Positions 1-9,281 of a stretch of 64,000 nt of DNA are shown here, one piece after another. The stretch is from contig MEPB01000070.1 of the NCBI GenBank assembly GCA_001769385.1, positions 124,001 to 188,000 of the forward strand, in the 5' to 3' direction. Within the stretch, counting starts at the first letter, position 1, and every line of letters starts with the position of its first letter. The notes under the pieces were generated by a model, which saw only the letters and a program-made list of their open reading frames with translations, was not told the DNA's origin and ran no database searches. The stretch is from Bacteroidetes bacterium RIFCSPLOWO2_12_FULL_35_15. Its GTDB lineage: Bacteria > Bacteroidota > Bacteroidia > 2-12-FULL-35-15. The position numbers were made by a program, and so were the translations under genes.

Positions 1-3000
1 ACTTTCGGATTCGGGTTACGAACATCAATTTCAATATCGAATGTAGCTTTCTCTGAACCGCTGGTAGCAATGATTTTCACCTTTCCAACACCTAACATCG
101 AATTAACTTTTAATTTAAAGTTGGCCACATCATCACCAATATCTTTAAATGTTAATCCTTTAGAAGTTCCGTCCAGAGCGGTAAAAAAGTTGTTGACCTG
201 AATTTCTACTTTCACATTTTTCACTTGTTTTTCCATGGCGAAAACAGTTACAGGAAGATCCACTTCTTCACCCGGACCAACCACACGTGGCAATGTTCCT
301 AATATCATCAATGGTTTTCGGACCGGTGTTGTTTTATCAGTAGAACCATATGCACCGTTATAACCTGCTACAACCATTGTTCTTACGGAGCCCACATATT
401 GAGGCATCATAAATTCAAGATGTGCTATTTCTCCTTTTTTAAGGAAATAAGGTCCCATAAATCTTACCATCGGCTTAAAGCGATTTGCTTTGTTGCCTGC
501 TTTTCCATCCAATGCGCCATCACCACCTATCGCTAAGATGCGCGACAGTTCAGCTCCATAAGCACCCATCACCATGTCGAACAGGTCCCATGTTTTTACG
601 CCCAATGCTTCACGTGCATAAAATGCGCTCCATGGATCCGGTGTTTTGAAATGTGTTAAGTCTAATAATCCTTCATCAACAATGGCAACTGTATAGGTCA
701 TCTCTTTACCATTTTTTTCAGAAACAGTTAAACTGGATTTTGTTTCCGGACTCCATTTTTCAGGAGTAGTAACTACAGGATTCAAATGTGTGTTCGGATC
801 TTCTACTGAAATTGGAACAACGCCATACAAGCGTATTGGTAAGTCGTTCACGGTTTGTGCATGGGGTTGGATCAAGGTAATATTTACATACACATTCGGT
901 GTCATTTCTGCTGTAACAGGGAATTCGAAATTGGTTTCTCCTTTTTTCGTTTCTGCCCAATATGCTTTGATAACTTTTGAACCGCTCTCAACGCTAATCA
1001 ATGCACGACCTTCAGCACTCGATGGGATTGTTAGTTTTACTTTATCACCCACATTGTATTGTTTTTTATCACTTGAAAAAGAAAGCAATGTTGCTCCATC
1101 ATTTCCTTTCGGAGAAGAACCTGCCCATGATGGCCAATCGATGTAAACGGTTTGTCCGGTGCGATGTCCGCTTTCTTCATCTGTTACACACACATAAAAA
1201 CGACCCCAGTCCGGACGATTCACACGCAACACAAATTGTCCTTTACCATTTACTGTTGAAATTACCTGGTCTTGTACCGGTTGACGATATTCGCTTCCAA
1301 CGTAGTTGGCCAAATCACCTTGGTAGCTATCCCACCACCAGCGCCAGCTAACTTTATATACTTGTACTTTTAATCGGCTTTTCGAAATTGGTTTTCCATC
1401 ACTATCAACAGTAACCACTTTCACAATGTGATTGGTATCGGTTTGCAACATGCCTGTAAATTGATTGCCTTCCGGAACATTTATTCCTACATAAGATGTG
1501 TAAGGTGAATAAGGCAATGAGAACTGATCAACGCTAAAAGCACCACCTTGTTCAAACACACGCACTTTAAAACTGGCGCGTAACATTCCTGATGCCGCAT
1601 CTTTCACCGTGATATTTGGTTTTACAATTGCTTTTCCGAATTCATCTAGATTTGCATCAAAAATAGTTTGTGCTTCGGAAGTGAAGTTGCGTGCCGGATC
1701 ATCAAAATTATACTCATCGTATTTTTTAAATGTAGTTCGCATTTGAGCCAATGTTACTTCCACTTTAGCATTCAGATTTTTAGCGATAGCGCCCATCAGC
1801 CACTTTACCTCCAGCGTTCCTTTTTCCTCTTTGTGTGCGATGGAAAGTTGTTCGGTGCCAAAATCCAATTTTATTTTTAAACGGTTTGGCATGATGGTTT
1901 CCACTTTTATGTTTTTTGTGAACCATGCTCCGCCTACTTTTACACGTGCTGTCCAGTTTCCTGTCGGAGAACTTTTTTCTGTGGTAGTCGTGAAATTGTA
2001 AAAGCCATTCAATCCAACAGTCTTCACAATTTTTCGGAATACTTGTCCCTGAGGATTCAGTAATTCAAATTGTACCGGATGATTTTTTGGTAATGTATTT
2101 TGTTTGTCTTCCAACATAAATGTCAGGAACAGGGTATCGCCCGGGCGCCATACACCACGCTCCCCGTAAAGAAATCCTTTGATCCCTTTTTGTACCTGTT
2201 CGCCCGAAACATCAAATGCACTTACAGATAATGCAGCGCCATCATCCAATTTTAAATAGCCACGTTGCTCTCCGCTTTTTACAAGCATTAAAAATGGTTT
2301 CTTTTTGAAGGTAGCTTCACACATTCCTTCGCCATTTGTTTTTAGTGATTTGATAATTTGTAATTGATAATCGATCAATTCAACAGTCGCATGGGCAATT
2401 GGTTTTGTAGTAATTAAATCAGTTACCACAAATGTCATGGATCCATCTGTGCCTCTTTTTGCAAGCAATCCCAAGTCAGATGCTAAAATATTACGGCTTA
2501 CTTCTTTATTTCTATAGTAGGAACTGTTGCAAGGGTTATCACGTTCTCTGTAATTATAACGGCCTTCTCCTTCATCATAATCATAATATTCATAATTATC
2601 ATAATAGTAATCGCCATAATAATCCCAGTCCTGATCGTTGTCATCATCAGCAAGATCATCCGATGTTTCCTGCATATTTTCATCAATTACATCACCATCG
2701 GAAGCGGTGCAGGTAAAAGTTGAATATTCTTTTTTGAAACTGATGATCACTTTATAAATTGCACCGGGTTCTGTTTTTATCAAAGTGGACAGGTCAAGCG
2801 AATAGGTGTTCCATTTGCCTAGATCCATTGCACTTTTCGAAGTAAGTTGGATGGTTTTCTTTAACACTACTTTTCCTACACGTTTTAATTCACGTTCACC
2901 CTGAAGGTTATTTACTTGTAAAAATTGCGGAATATTTTTTTCGTAGATCTTTAAGATCTTCACATCAATGGCTTTTAAACTTACTGCTTTAAAAGGGAAT

Positions 3001-4070
3001 GTCAGGCCATTCGAGTTTGGAAGAATTACACCTTTTCCCATTAATTGAACTTGTGGTTTAAATTCTTCAAACATAATTTCCATTAAATAACGTTCCTTTA
3101 ATGGCATGCCTAAAATATTTTTCACTCCCAATTCGGCAGTAATGGTGCGTGCTCCAACTTGTCTGGTTTGCGGATACACACGTATCTCATTATCCTCAAC
3201 AATATATTTTACGGCAGCGCCTCCGCTTAATGTAACCAATCCATCCAATGTCTGATTTTCAAGCACAGGATCCGAAAACTGAAGTACAGCATATTGTTCC
3301 GGACTTTGAATTACTTTAACATCCATCACTTTAAAATCCCCAAGCGCAGGAATGATCACCGATTTTCTACCAGTAATACTTAAACCCAATGGTGTTCCAT
3401 CCCAGGTGATGATTACGCTATCTTCCTTTTCTGTTCGTTGAATTCCATCTACCGTAAAACGATTGATGGTTCTGCTTCCTTCATGGATCCAGGTGATAGG
3501 AAGCGATTTCCCATTTTGTGTTACCGTAATTATTTTTTCAACTTCCTGTGGATCTGCAACATCAGCTGTGGAAAGAGTTCCGTCCAAACGCTGTGTACGC
3601 AAGGTTTTTTTATCGGTGGTGGTCATTTTATCCACGAACACTTCATAGGATTGTTGCATCGTTTGAAAATCAAATTTGAAGGTTTCAAACTCGTCCGGAA
3701 CTTTCAAAACTTTAGATAAATAAAATTCTGCTTCGTATTGTGTATTGCTACGCAACGGCTTTTCAGGAGTAAACTCAATGGTACGATTGTCGATCCACAT
3801 TGCAGTACCTTTTATAGAAGGAGAAAAATCAAATAATTTTTTATCAATTGCTTTCCCGATCTCAATGGGGCTGGTCATTTCATCTGTCAATAAAATTCGA
3901 ATACGCGATTCATTGGAAATAATTCCCGAGGTGTAAGCATTGATATAAGCGCCAAATGCGGGATTTACTTTTTCTTCGGAAGAAGAGGAATGCATTTTAC
4001 TGAACACAGAAAATGCGATCAATGCGGATACACAGAGTCCTACAATGATAAGAATTAATCTTTTTGACAT
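1..4070 (-). CDS. Alpha-2-macroglobulin family protein (partial, C-terminus beyond window edge)
   Basis: The frame is open from an ATG at 4068-4070 to the window edge, giving about 1356 codons without a stop. The N-terminus (MSKRLILIIVGLCVSALIAF) is a basic, hydrophobic export signal or membrane anchor without a clear lipobox. Near residue 637 the MG2-type signature GVWRPGDTLFLTF is visible, and near residue 1160 the start of the A2M domain (WDLFDMVMGAYG). These features identify a bacterial alpha-2-macroglobulin, a large envelope protein that traps proteases or has a surveillance role. The thioester (CxEQ) and receptor-like domains would lie beyond position 1, so I cannot tell whether the thioester is present. 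An acidic, tyrosine-rich stretch (residues about 460-526) interrupts the MG domains. The gene is divergent from the lipoprotein gene at 4347. The family call is firm; the physiological role is inferred. Confidence 0.9.
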   Translation of the reverse strand, partial: MSKRLILIIVGLCVSALIAFSVFSKMHSSSSEEKVNPAFGAYINAYTSGIISNESRIRILLTDEMTSPIEIGKAIDKKLFDFSPSIKGTAMWIDNRTIEFTPEKPLRSNTQYEAEFYLSKVLKVPDEFETFKFDFQTMQQSYEVFVDKMTTTDKKTLRTQRLDGTLSTADVADPQEVEKIITVTQNGKSLPITWIHEGSRTINRFTVDGIQRTEKEDSVIITWDGTPLGLSITGRKSVIIPALGDFKVMDVKVIQSPEQYAVLQFSDPVLENQTLDGLVTLSGGAAVKYIVEDNEIRVYPQTRQVGARTITAELGVKNILGMPLKERYLMEIMFEEFKPQVQLMGKGVILPNSNGLTFPFKAVSLKAIDVKILKIYEKNIPQFLQVNNLQGERELKRVGKVVLKKTIQLTSKSAMDLGKWNTYSLDLSTLIKTEPGAIYKVIISFKKEYSTFTCTASDGDVIDENMQETSDDLADDDNDQDWDYYGDYYYDNYEYYDYDEGEGRYNYRERDNPCNSSYYRNKEVSRNILASDLGLLAKRGTDGSMTFVVTDLITTKPIAHATVELIDYQLQIIKSLKTNGEGMCEATFKKKPFLMLVKSGEQRGYLKLDDGAALSVSAFDVSGEQVQKGIKGFLYGERGVWRPGDTLFLTFMLEDKQNTLPKNHPVQFELLNPQGQVFRKIVKTVGLNGFYNFTTTTEKSSPTGNWTARVKVGGAWFTKNIKVETIMPNRLKIKLDFGTEQLSIAHKEEKGTLEVKWLMGAIAKNLNAKVEVTLAQMRTTFKKYDEYNFDDPARNFTSEAQTIFDANLDEFGKAIVKPNITVKDAASGMLRASFKVRVFEQGGAFSVDQFSLPYSPYTSYVGINVPEGNQFTGMLQTDTNHIVKVVTVDSDGKPISKSRLKVQVYKVSWRWWWDSYQGDLANYVGSEYRQPVQDQVISTVNGKGQFVLRVNRPDWGRFYVCVTDEESGHRTGQTVYIDWPSWAGSSPKGNDGATLLSFSSDKKQYNVGDKVKLTIPSSAEGRALISVESGSKVIKAYWAETKKGETNFEFPVTAEMTPNVYVNITLIQPHAQTVNDLPIRLYGVVPISVEDPNTHLNPVVTTPEKWSPETKSSLTVSEKNGKEMTYTVAIVDEGLLDLTHFKTPDPWSAFYAREALGVKTWDLFDMVMGAYGAELSRILAIGGDGALDGKAGNKANRFKPMVRFMGPYFLKKGEIAHLEFMMPQYVGSVRTMVVAGYNGAYGSTDKTTPVRKPLMILGTLPRVVGPGEEVDLPVTVFAMEKQVKNVKVEIQVNNFFTALDGTSKGLTFKDIGDDVANFKLKVNSMLGVGKVKIIATSGSEKATFDIEIDVRNPNPK

Positions 4071-4346
4071 TTGCTTGGGAGTTTTTTTGTTAGAATAGTT
4101 TGGGTGTAATTTCTTGAGTAAATGTATAGCAAAAAAACAATCTGTTATAAATTGTTAAATAATATTTTTTTCTTAAAACTTTATGGGTGACCTTCCGTTA
4201 TAGATTTATAAATTTGAAAATGAAGGGGAAATTAATTTTTGGCAATCTTTATGGAATTTTCAATTTTTTTGATCTCTCTATTAAAATAAACCGAAGAACA
4301 ATTTGCATATTCTGTAGTACTTTTCAAAATCCTAAAACCAAAATCT
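4071..4346. other. Divergent intergenic region
   Basis: This AT-rich spacer separates the divergent alpha-2-macroglobulin and lipoprotein genes and should hold both promoters. On the minus strand there is a near-match (TACATTTA) to the Bacteroidota -7 box TAnnTTTG. I saw no clear palindrome or RNA gene. A 63-codon open frame at 4187 has no recognisable features and overlaps the start of the lipoprotein gene. Confidence 0.4.
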
Positions 4347-5105
4347 ATGAAATTATTCCTTTTTACTCTACTCCTTAGTGTTGCGATCTTCTTTAATTCT
4401 TGTCAGAACCCGACAAAAAAAGAGCAGGATATACCAAAACCTAATACCAAAAAGGCTGCTTTAATTATCGGTAATCCGCTGGATTGTGGAATTGAGAATA
4501 TTTCTCTCTTTCCCGTTGGGACAAATTATAAACCTCAGGTAATTGAAGGCGACAGAAGTGTTGCTGAAAATGTATTGGATATGGCAAAAACTACCTTGAC
4601 CTTTTCATCGAATAGTGGGAGGTTTTCTGACAGACTAGCAGAAAAAGAATACATCAATGGAAATGAAAATGAATTTGACATTCGTAACATCTTGTTTTAC
4701 GATCTGAAAACAGGAGGAACTTACCCGCTTGTAACCGATACAATTCATATTCTTTCTTTTGCTATTCATAATGAATTCCCTAGCCCGAAGATCTTTTACA
4801 GAGTTGTAAAAAAGGATATCAATAAAGATTCTGTCTATAATTCAAAAGATCCGGTAATGCTTTTCATATCCGACATTTTCGGTAAAAACCTGGTTCAGGC
4901 AACTCCTGATAATGAGCAGTTCCTCGATTATTTTTATTATCCGGATACCCAAAAGATCCTGATAAAATCTGCCATTGATGCAGATGATGATAAAGAATTT
5001 ACAAGTAGTGACGAGACTAATTTCAGGGATATGAATATCAGGGACCCGAAAATGGGACGTGATATATTCTCAAAGTCATTAAAAGATTCATTAAGATCTA
5101 AATAA
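4347..5105 (+). CDS. Putative lipoprotein with two dockerin/EF-hand-like calcium loops
   Basis: This 252-residue protein has a lipoprotein signal peptide ending in FFNSC, with the lipidated cysteine at residue 19. I do not recognise a named family. The C-terminal half contains two 12-residue loops with the D-x-N/D-x-D-(x6)-D spacing of calcium-binding EF-hand or dockerin loops: DINKDSVYNSKD (157-168) and DADDDKEFTSSD (211-222). Each has an aromatic residue at loop position 8 where a hydrophobic residue is expected. The gene lies 64 bp upstream of the tail-specific protease on the same strand and may be co-transcribed. An envelope location and calcium binding are inferences from the signal and loops. 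Confidence 0.8.
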   Translation: MKLFLFTLLLSVAIFFNSCQNPTKKEQDIPKPNTKKAALIIGNPLDCGIENISLFPVGTNYKPQVIEGDRSVAENVLDMAKTTLTFSSNSGRFSDRLAEKEYINGNENEFDIRNILFYDLKTGGTYPLVTDTIHILSFAIHNEFPSPKIFYRVVKKDINKDSVYNSKDPVMLFISDIFGKNLVQATPDNEQFLDYFYYPDTQKILIKSAIDADDDKEFTSSDETNFRDMNIRDPKMGRDIFSKSLKDSLRSK

Positions 5106-5169
5106 TATTTTTGGAATGATTTTCGCCTCCTCATTATTCGTATTTTTATACTCTTAACAAATAATCCTT

Positions 5170-7260
5170 ATGCTTAAAAACAAAAAATTACTCCTGTTGA
5201 TTCCTGTTGCTCTTGTAGCGATATTTTCGTATGCATTTATTGCAACTCAAACCGATAAAGATCAGGCTATCGACCAAATACTGATGCAGAGTCTTAAAAC
5301 AATGCATTATTCGCCCAAAGAGATCAATGATGATTTTTCTCAGAAGGTATTTAAACTCTACACGCAGCGATTAGACTACAATAAAAAATTTCTTATTCAA
5401 TCAGATATTGATGATCTGAAAAAAATGGATCGTTCTATTGATGATGACATTACTGCAGGGAAATTTACTTTTTTTGAAAAATCCTTCGAGATCATTAATA
5501 AACGCATTGATGAAGCCCAGGAATATTACAAGAAAATATTAGATAAACCTTTTGATTTTAGTAAGGATGAAACAGTAGAATTGGACGCAGAAAAACTCAG
5601 CTTTTCAAAAAGTAAAGATGATCTGAAAGATGCCTGGCGGAAATCCTTGAAATACCAGACCCTTGCAAAAATTATAGAGATGACAGAGTCTCAGGAAAAA
5701 GCAAAGGAAAAAAGTGATACCGTAAAGATCAAAACGAAAGAAGAGTTGGAGGTTGATGCCCGCAAAAAAGTATTGAAAAATAATGATGACTATTTTAAGC
5801 GTCTGAAAGAATTAAATCATAATGATAGATTGTCAATTTATTTTAATTCCATAACCGGAATTTATGATCCTCACACCGAATATTTTGCTCCAAAAGACAA
5901 AGCAAATTTTGATATCAGCATGAGCGGACAGTTAGAAGGAATTGGTGCCCAGCTGCAGGAAAAAGATGGATATACAAAGGTTTCGAGCATTGTGCCCGGA
6001 AGTGCTTCCTGGAAACAAGGACAATTAAAAGCCGGTGATATTATTCTGAAAGTTGGGCAAGGAGCTGCCGACCCTGTTGATATTGTTGATATGCGTTTGG
6101 ATAATGTAGTTCAGTTGGTGCGCGGTAAAAAAGGAACAGAAGTTCGCTTAACAGTTAAAAAGCCGGACGGAAGCATTATTGTTATTCCTATCATTCGTGA
6201 TATTGTTGTACTGGAAGATTCGTACGCTCAATCTGTTATTTTAAAAGGAAAGAAAAATATCGGGTATATAAAATTACCATCTTTTTATGCCGATTTTAAC
6301 GGTAAAGGCGGACGCTCTTGTTCAAAAGATATTAAAAAGGAACTGGAGAAACTGAAAGCTGAAAATGTGGATGGCGTTATTCTGGACCTGCGCTATAATG
6401 GTGGAGGATCTTTGGGTGATGTAGTTGATATGGCTGGTTTGTTCATTGACAAAGGCCCTATCGTTCAGGTGAAACAAAAAGAAGGTGCTCCCCAGGTAAT
6501 GGAAGATAAGGATCCTTCTATTGTTTATGACGGCCCATTCACCGTGATGGTAAATTCCAATTCAGCTTCCGCTTCCGAAATTATGGCAGCTGCTATTCAG
6601 GATTATCACCGCGGAGTAATTGTAGGAACTTCTCCTTCCACATTTGGTAAAGGAACTGTTCAGCGTTTTTATGATATGGATGATTATTTGCCGCCTCAAT
6701 ATGCAGATATAAAACCTATTGGTCAGGTGAAAATTACGACTCAAAAATTTTACAGGATCAATGGAGGTGCAACTCAATTAAAAGGTGTGATACCGGATAT
6801 TATTTTGCCTGACCCCTATTATTTACTTGATCAGGGCGAAAAGGAGCAGGATTACCCAATGGTATGGGATGAAATTAATCCGGCCCATTATGCCCCTTTA
6901 AAACCTTCCTATTCAGTTGAAAAATTAAAAACGAATAGTTTGGCTCGTATAAAAAACAATGAAAGTTTTGCTGTATTGGAAGAGGCTGCCAAGCGATTGA
7001 AAAAACAAAAAGACAGCACTGTTGTTTCTTTGAATTTTGATAAATATGTTGCTGAACAAAAAAGATTAAAAGCAGAGTATAAAAAAATGGAAAATCTGGA
7101 TAAGGAAATTGTTGGTGGAGTGGATGTTGTTGCCTTAAAAGCAGATGCTTTTCCTGAAAGTGATACTGTAAAAATTGCAAAAAATAAAGATTGGTACAAA
7201 GCCATTAAAAAAGATCTTTATTTAAATGAAACGGTTCAGATAATGAATGAGATGAAGTAA
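5170..7260 (+). CDS. prc: Carboxy-terminal processing (tail-specific) protease, S41 family
   Basis: This 696-residue periplasmic serine protease resembles E. coli Prc (Tsp) rather than the shorter CtpA enzymes. It has an N-terminal signal/anchor (LLLLIPVALVAIFSYAF), an N-terminal helical domain, a PDZ domain at about residues 250-335 that binds substrate C-termini, and the S41 catalytic core. The catalytic serine is in the SASASEI motif (Ser467 by alignment with Prc). The lysine of the Ser-Lys dyad is Lys494 in TFGKGTVQ, with a two-residue insertion between them relative to E. coli Prc. The C-terminal region (about 540-690) corresponds to the DUF3340 domain. Such proteases trim or degrade envelope proteins. 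Assignment to family is secure; the substrate is unknown. Confidence 0.93.
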   Translation: MLKNKKLLLLIPVALVAIFSYAFIATQTDKDQAIDQILMQSLKTMHYSPKEINDDFSQKVFKLYTQRLDYNKKFLIQSDIDDLKKMDRSIDDDITAGKFTFFEKSFEIINKRIDEAQEYYKKILDKPFDFSKDETVELDAEKLSFSKSKDDLKDAWRKSLKYQTLAKIIEMTESQEKAKEKSDTVKIKTKEELEVDARKKVLKNNDDYFKRLKELNHNDRLSIYFNSITGIYDPHTEYFAPKDKANFDISMSGQLEGIGAQLQEKDGYTKVSSIVPGSASWKQGQLKAGDIILKVGQGAADPVDIVDMRLDNVVQLVRGKKGTEVRLTVKKPDGSIIVIPIIRDIVVLEDSYAQSVILKGKKNIGYIKLPSFYADFNGKGGRSCSKDIKKELEKLKAENVDGVILDLRYNGGGSLGDVVDMAGLFIDKGPIVQVKQKEGAPQVMEDKDPSIVYDGPFTVMVNSNSASASEIMAAAIQDYHRGVIVGTSPSTFGKGTVQRFYDMDDYLPPQYADIKPIGQVKITTQKFYRINGGATQLKGVIPDIILPDPYYLLDQGEKEQDYPMVWDEINPAHYAPLKPSYSVEKLKTNSLARIKNNESFAVLEEAAKRLKKQKDSTVVSLNFDKYVAEQKRLKAEYKKMENLDKEIVGGVDVVALKADAFPESDTVKIAKNKDWYKAIKKDLYLNETVQIMNEMK

Positions 7261-7293
7261 TAAATAATTTTGAGTAATTCATTTTAAAGGGAA

Positions 7294-8076
7294 TTGAAAC
7301 AAATATCCATCGTTATTACTTTATTAGTTGCATTCAATCTGAATAATTTTGCTCAGGTTCCCGGTTATATGGGAAAACGTTTAAGTATAGGATACTCAAA
7401 CTATTTGTCTCCCTCCTTATTAAATCCTTCGGCAACTAAGTATAGAGGTGATTTGGGACTGAATACTACCCATTGCATTAATCTGGAGTTTACAATTAAA
7501 AAGCGTACTGATTTTTGCTTTGGCATTCAATTTTCTAAAACAGGAATGAGCAGAGAAATTGGTTTTACTCATGAAGGCTACGATAATAATGGGTATAAAT
7601 ATGTTTACAATTCGACATATAGTCCGGTTTCAAAAATGCCAATGCAGCTTTCAACCACCAATATTTGTTTGGGATTTAAATTCTTTTCACAAGGTTATAT
7701 TGCACCTGTTGGGAAATATAAAAAGTTGGATTTCATTTTATTATTAAATAAAGTAAGCTATGAAAGAGGGGGATTCAGAAACGACAGCCCCCCTGCAGAG
7801 TATGTAACATTGGGAACAGGAGAGAATGATTTCAGAGCTTTTGCCATCGCACTAACCTTTGGAAGGCAACGCGTTTTTTTTAATACATTGCTTATTGATA
7901 CTGGTTTCAGGTTTGGTATTTCACCCAATATATTTATTAGTTACATTAAGAATGACGTGATTAATGATCAATATAATTTGTTTTTTGAAGATCAGCTAAA
8001 AGAAAGTGTGAACCAGCGAATTTTTGCTGCCCAATTAGTAAACTTTCATATCGGAATTGGATTTTTAGCTTTTTAA
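7294..8076 (+). CDS. Exported outer-membrane-type protein, tandem paralog 1
   Basis: This is a 260-residue unrecognised protein with a signal peptide (MKQISIVITLLVAFNLNNFAQ). The start is TTG: an in-frame stop lies three codons upstream (7285-7287), no ATG is available before the signal peptide, and a purine-rich AAAGGGAA precedes it. The mature protein begins VPGYMGKRLSIGYSNY and ends in phenylalanine (HIGIGFLAF), as many outer-membrane beta-barrels do. The next gene encodes a clear paralog with the same start and end motifs, so the pair arose by tandem duplication. I infer a small beta-barrel; the function is unknown. Confidence 0.75.
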   Translation: MKQISIVITLLVAFNLNNFAQVPGYMGKRLSIGYSNYLSPSLLNPSATKYRGDLGLNTTHCINLEFTIKKRTDFCFGIQFSKTGMSREIGFTHEGYDNNGYKYVYNSTYSPVSKMPMQLSTTNICLGFKFFSQGYIAPVGKYKKLDFILLLNKVSYERGGFRNDSPPAEYVTLGTGENDFRAFAIALTFGRQRVFFNTLLIDTGFRFGISPNIFISYIKNDVINDQYNLFFEDQLKESVNQRIFAAQLVNFHIGIGFLAF

Positions 8077-8079
8077 TTG

Positions 8080-8829
8080 ATGAAGAAGTTAATCGTTTTC
8101 ATTATTATTATTGTTTCAATATCTGTAAAGGCGCAAGTACCGGGTTATTTTGGTAAGCGTTTAAGTTTTGGATATTCAAACTATTTTTCTCCTTCTAATT
8201 TCAGTATAGCATCTCATACTACTAAAGAACATGCCTGGGGATTGAATACTTCTCATTCTTTTAATTCAGAATATACGATCATGCCACGTACCAACCTATG
8301 TATCGGAGTGCAGTTCAGTAAATTGGGTATTGAAGATCATTACGAATATGGGAAGTATTATAGCCTTGTTTACCAACCCGATTCACATAAACCAATGCAA
8401 TTACGAACGACAAATTTTTCACTGGGATTTAAAATTTTCCGATCTGTTTATGTTGCACCTGTGGGTAAATATCAGAAGATAGAATTTATATTTCTTTTGG
8501 ATGAAGTAAAATATAACCAGGGAGACTTCTATGATAATATCAGTTTTACAAAAAATAGAGTTGAAAATATCGGGGAAGGAAAATACAATTATAGATCTTC
8601 TGTTTTCGCATATACAATCGGTCGACAACGCATACTATTTAATTCAATAATTATTGATTCAGGAGTAAGATTTGGTATGAGTCCGAATGTTATGTTTGAT
8701 AATATTGAAAATTTATTTTCTTCAGGTTCTCCTTCCTTTGAAAATCAGATAAAGCGAAATGTGAATCAACGAATATTTGGTGCGCAAATGTGTAATATTC
8801 ATCTCGGTATTGGATTCATCGCATTCTAA
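8080..8829 (+). CDS. Exported outer-membrane-type protein, tandem paralog 2
   Basis: This 249-residue protein is a paralog of the preceding gene. After the signal peptide (MKKLIVFIIIIVSISVKAQ) both share VPGYxGKRLSxGYSNYxSPS, and both finish with a RIFxAQ...GIGFxAF segment whose last residue is Phe, typical of outer-membrane barrels. I chose the ATG at 8080, three bases after the stop of paralog 1; a TTG immediately before it (8077) would add one residue. The close spacing indicates translational coupling in one operon. Function unknown. Confidence 0.78.
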   Translation: MKKLIVFIIIIVSISVKAQVPGYFGKRLSFGYSNYFSPSNFSIASHTTKEHAWGLNTSHSFNSEYTIMPRTNLCIGVQFSKLGIEDHYEYGKYYSLVYQPDSHKPMQLRTTNFSLGFKIFRSVYVAPVGKYQKIEFIFLLDEVKYNQGDFYDNISFTKNRVENIGEGKYNYRSSVFAYTIGRQRILFNSIIIDSGVRFGMSPNVMFDNIENLFSSGSPSFENQIKRNVNQRIFGAQMCNIHLGIGFIAF

Positions 8830-8899
8830 AAAAAATAAGTATTCAGGTACTTGAATATTTCATTACTTTTTGTAATCTTTGTTTTGAAATAAATAAATT

Positions 8900-9277
8900 A
8901 TGGAATCAAACGAAAATACTTCCCGTAAAGAGTTTTTAAAATCAATAGGTTTATTGACTCTTACAACTGCTCTGGCGGCTGTGGTAAATCCTCTTGAAGC
9001 CGCATCAGAAACAATTGTTAACACAAAGAAAAAAGAAGAACTCGACAATTTTCTTACAGTTTATGAGAAATGGGTGGATGAATTCAACAAGATGGTTGAT
9101 ATTCAGAAAAAAGATCGCCATCATTTTGAAAACAACAAACGTATGATGGAATTAAGTGAGGAAGCAGCAGCATTTTTACCTAAAGTAAAAGAATGTTATG
9201 CAAGTAGCTTACATCGCAATCGTTATTTGATATTATCCCAGCGTTTAACCAATAATATCGATCACTTTAATATTTAG
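8900..9277 (+). CDS. Small exported helical protein with Tat-like signal
   Basis: This is a 125-residue hypothetical protein. The N-terminus (SRKEFLKSIGLL followed by a hydrophobic stretch) resembles a twin-arginine signal (S/T-R-R-x-F-L-K) with Arg-Lys in place of Arg-Arg, so export by Tat or Sec is plausible. The mature part is charged and mostly helical (EKWVDEFNKMVDIQKKDRHH). It is the last gene on the plus strand before the convergent argS, only 4 bp from the argS stop. No family is recognised. Confidence 0.65.
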   Translation: MESNENTSRKEFLKSIGLLTLTTALAAVVNPLEAASETIVNTKKKEELDNFLTVYEKWVDEFNKMVDIQKKDRHHFENNKRMMELSEEAAAFLPKVKECYASSLHRNRYLILSQRLTNNIDHFNI

Positions 9278-9281
9278 AAAA

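Noticed and set aside
2498..2686. Minus-strand 62-codon frame rich in Met and Ile
   Set aside because: It is a shadow of the Asp/Tyr-rich part of the alpha-2-macroglobulin gene, which continues through it in another frame.
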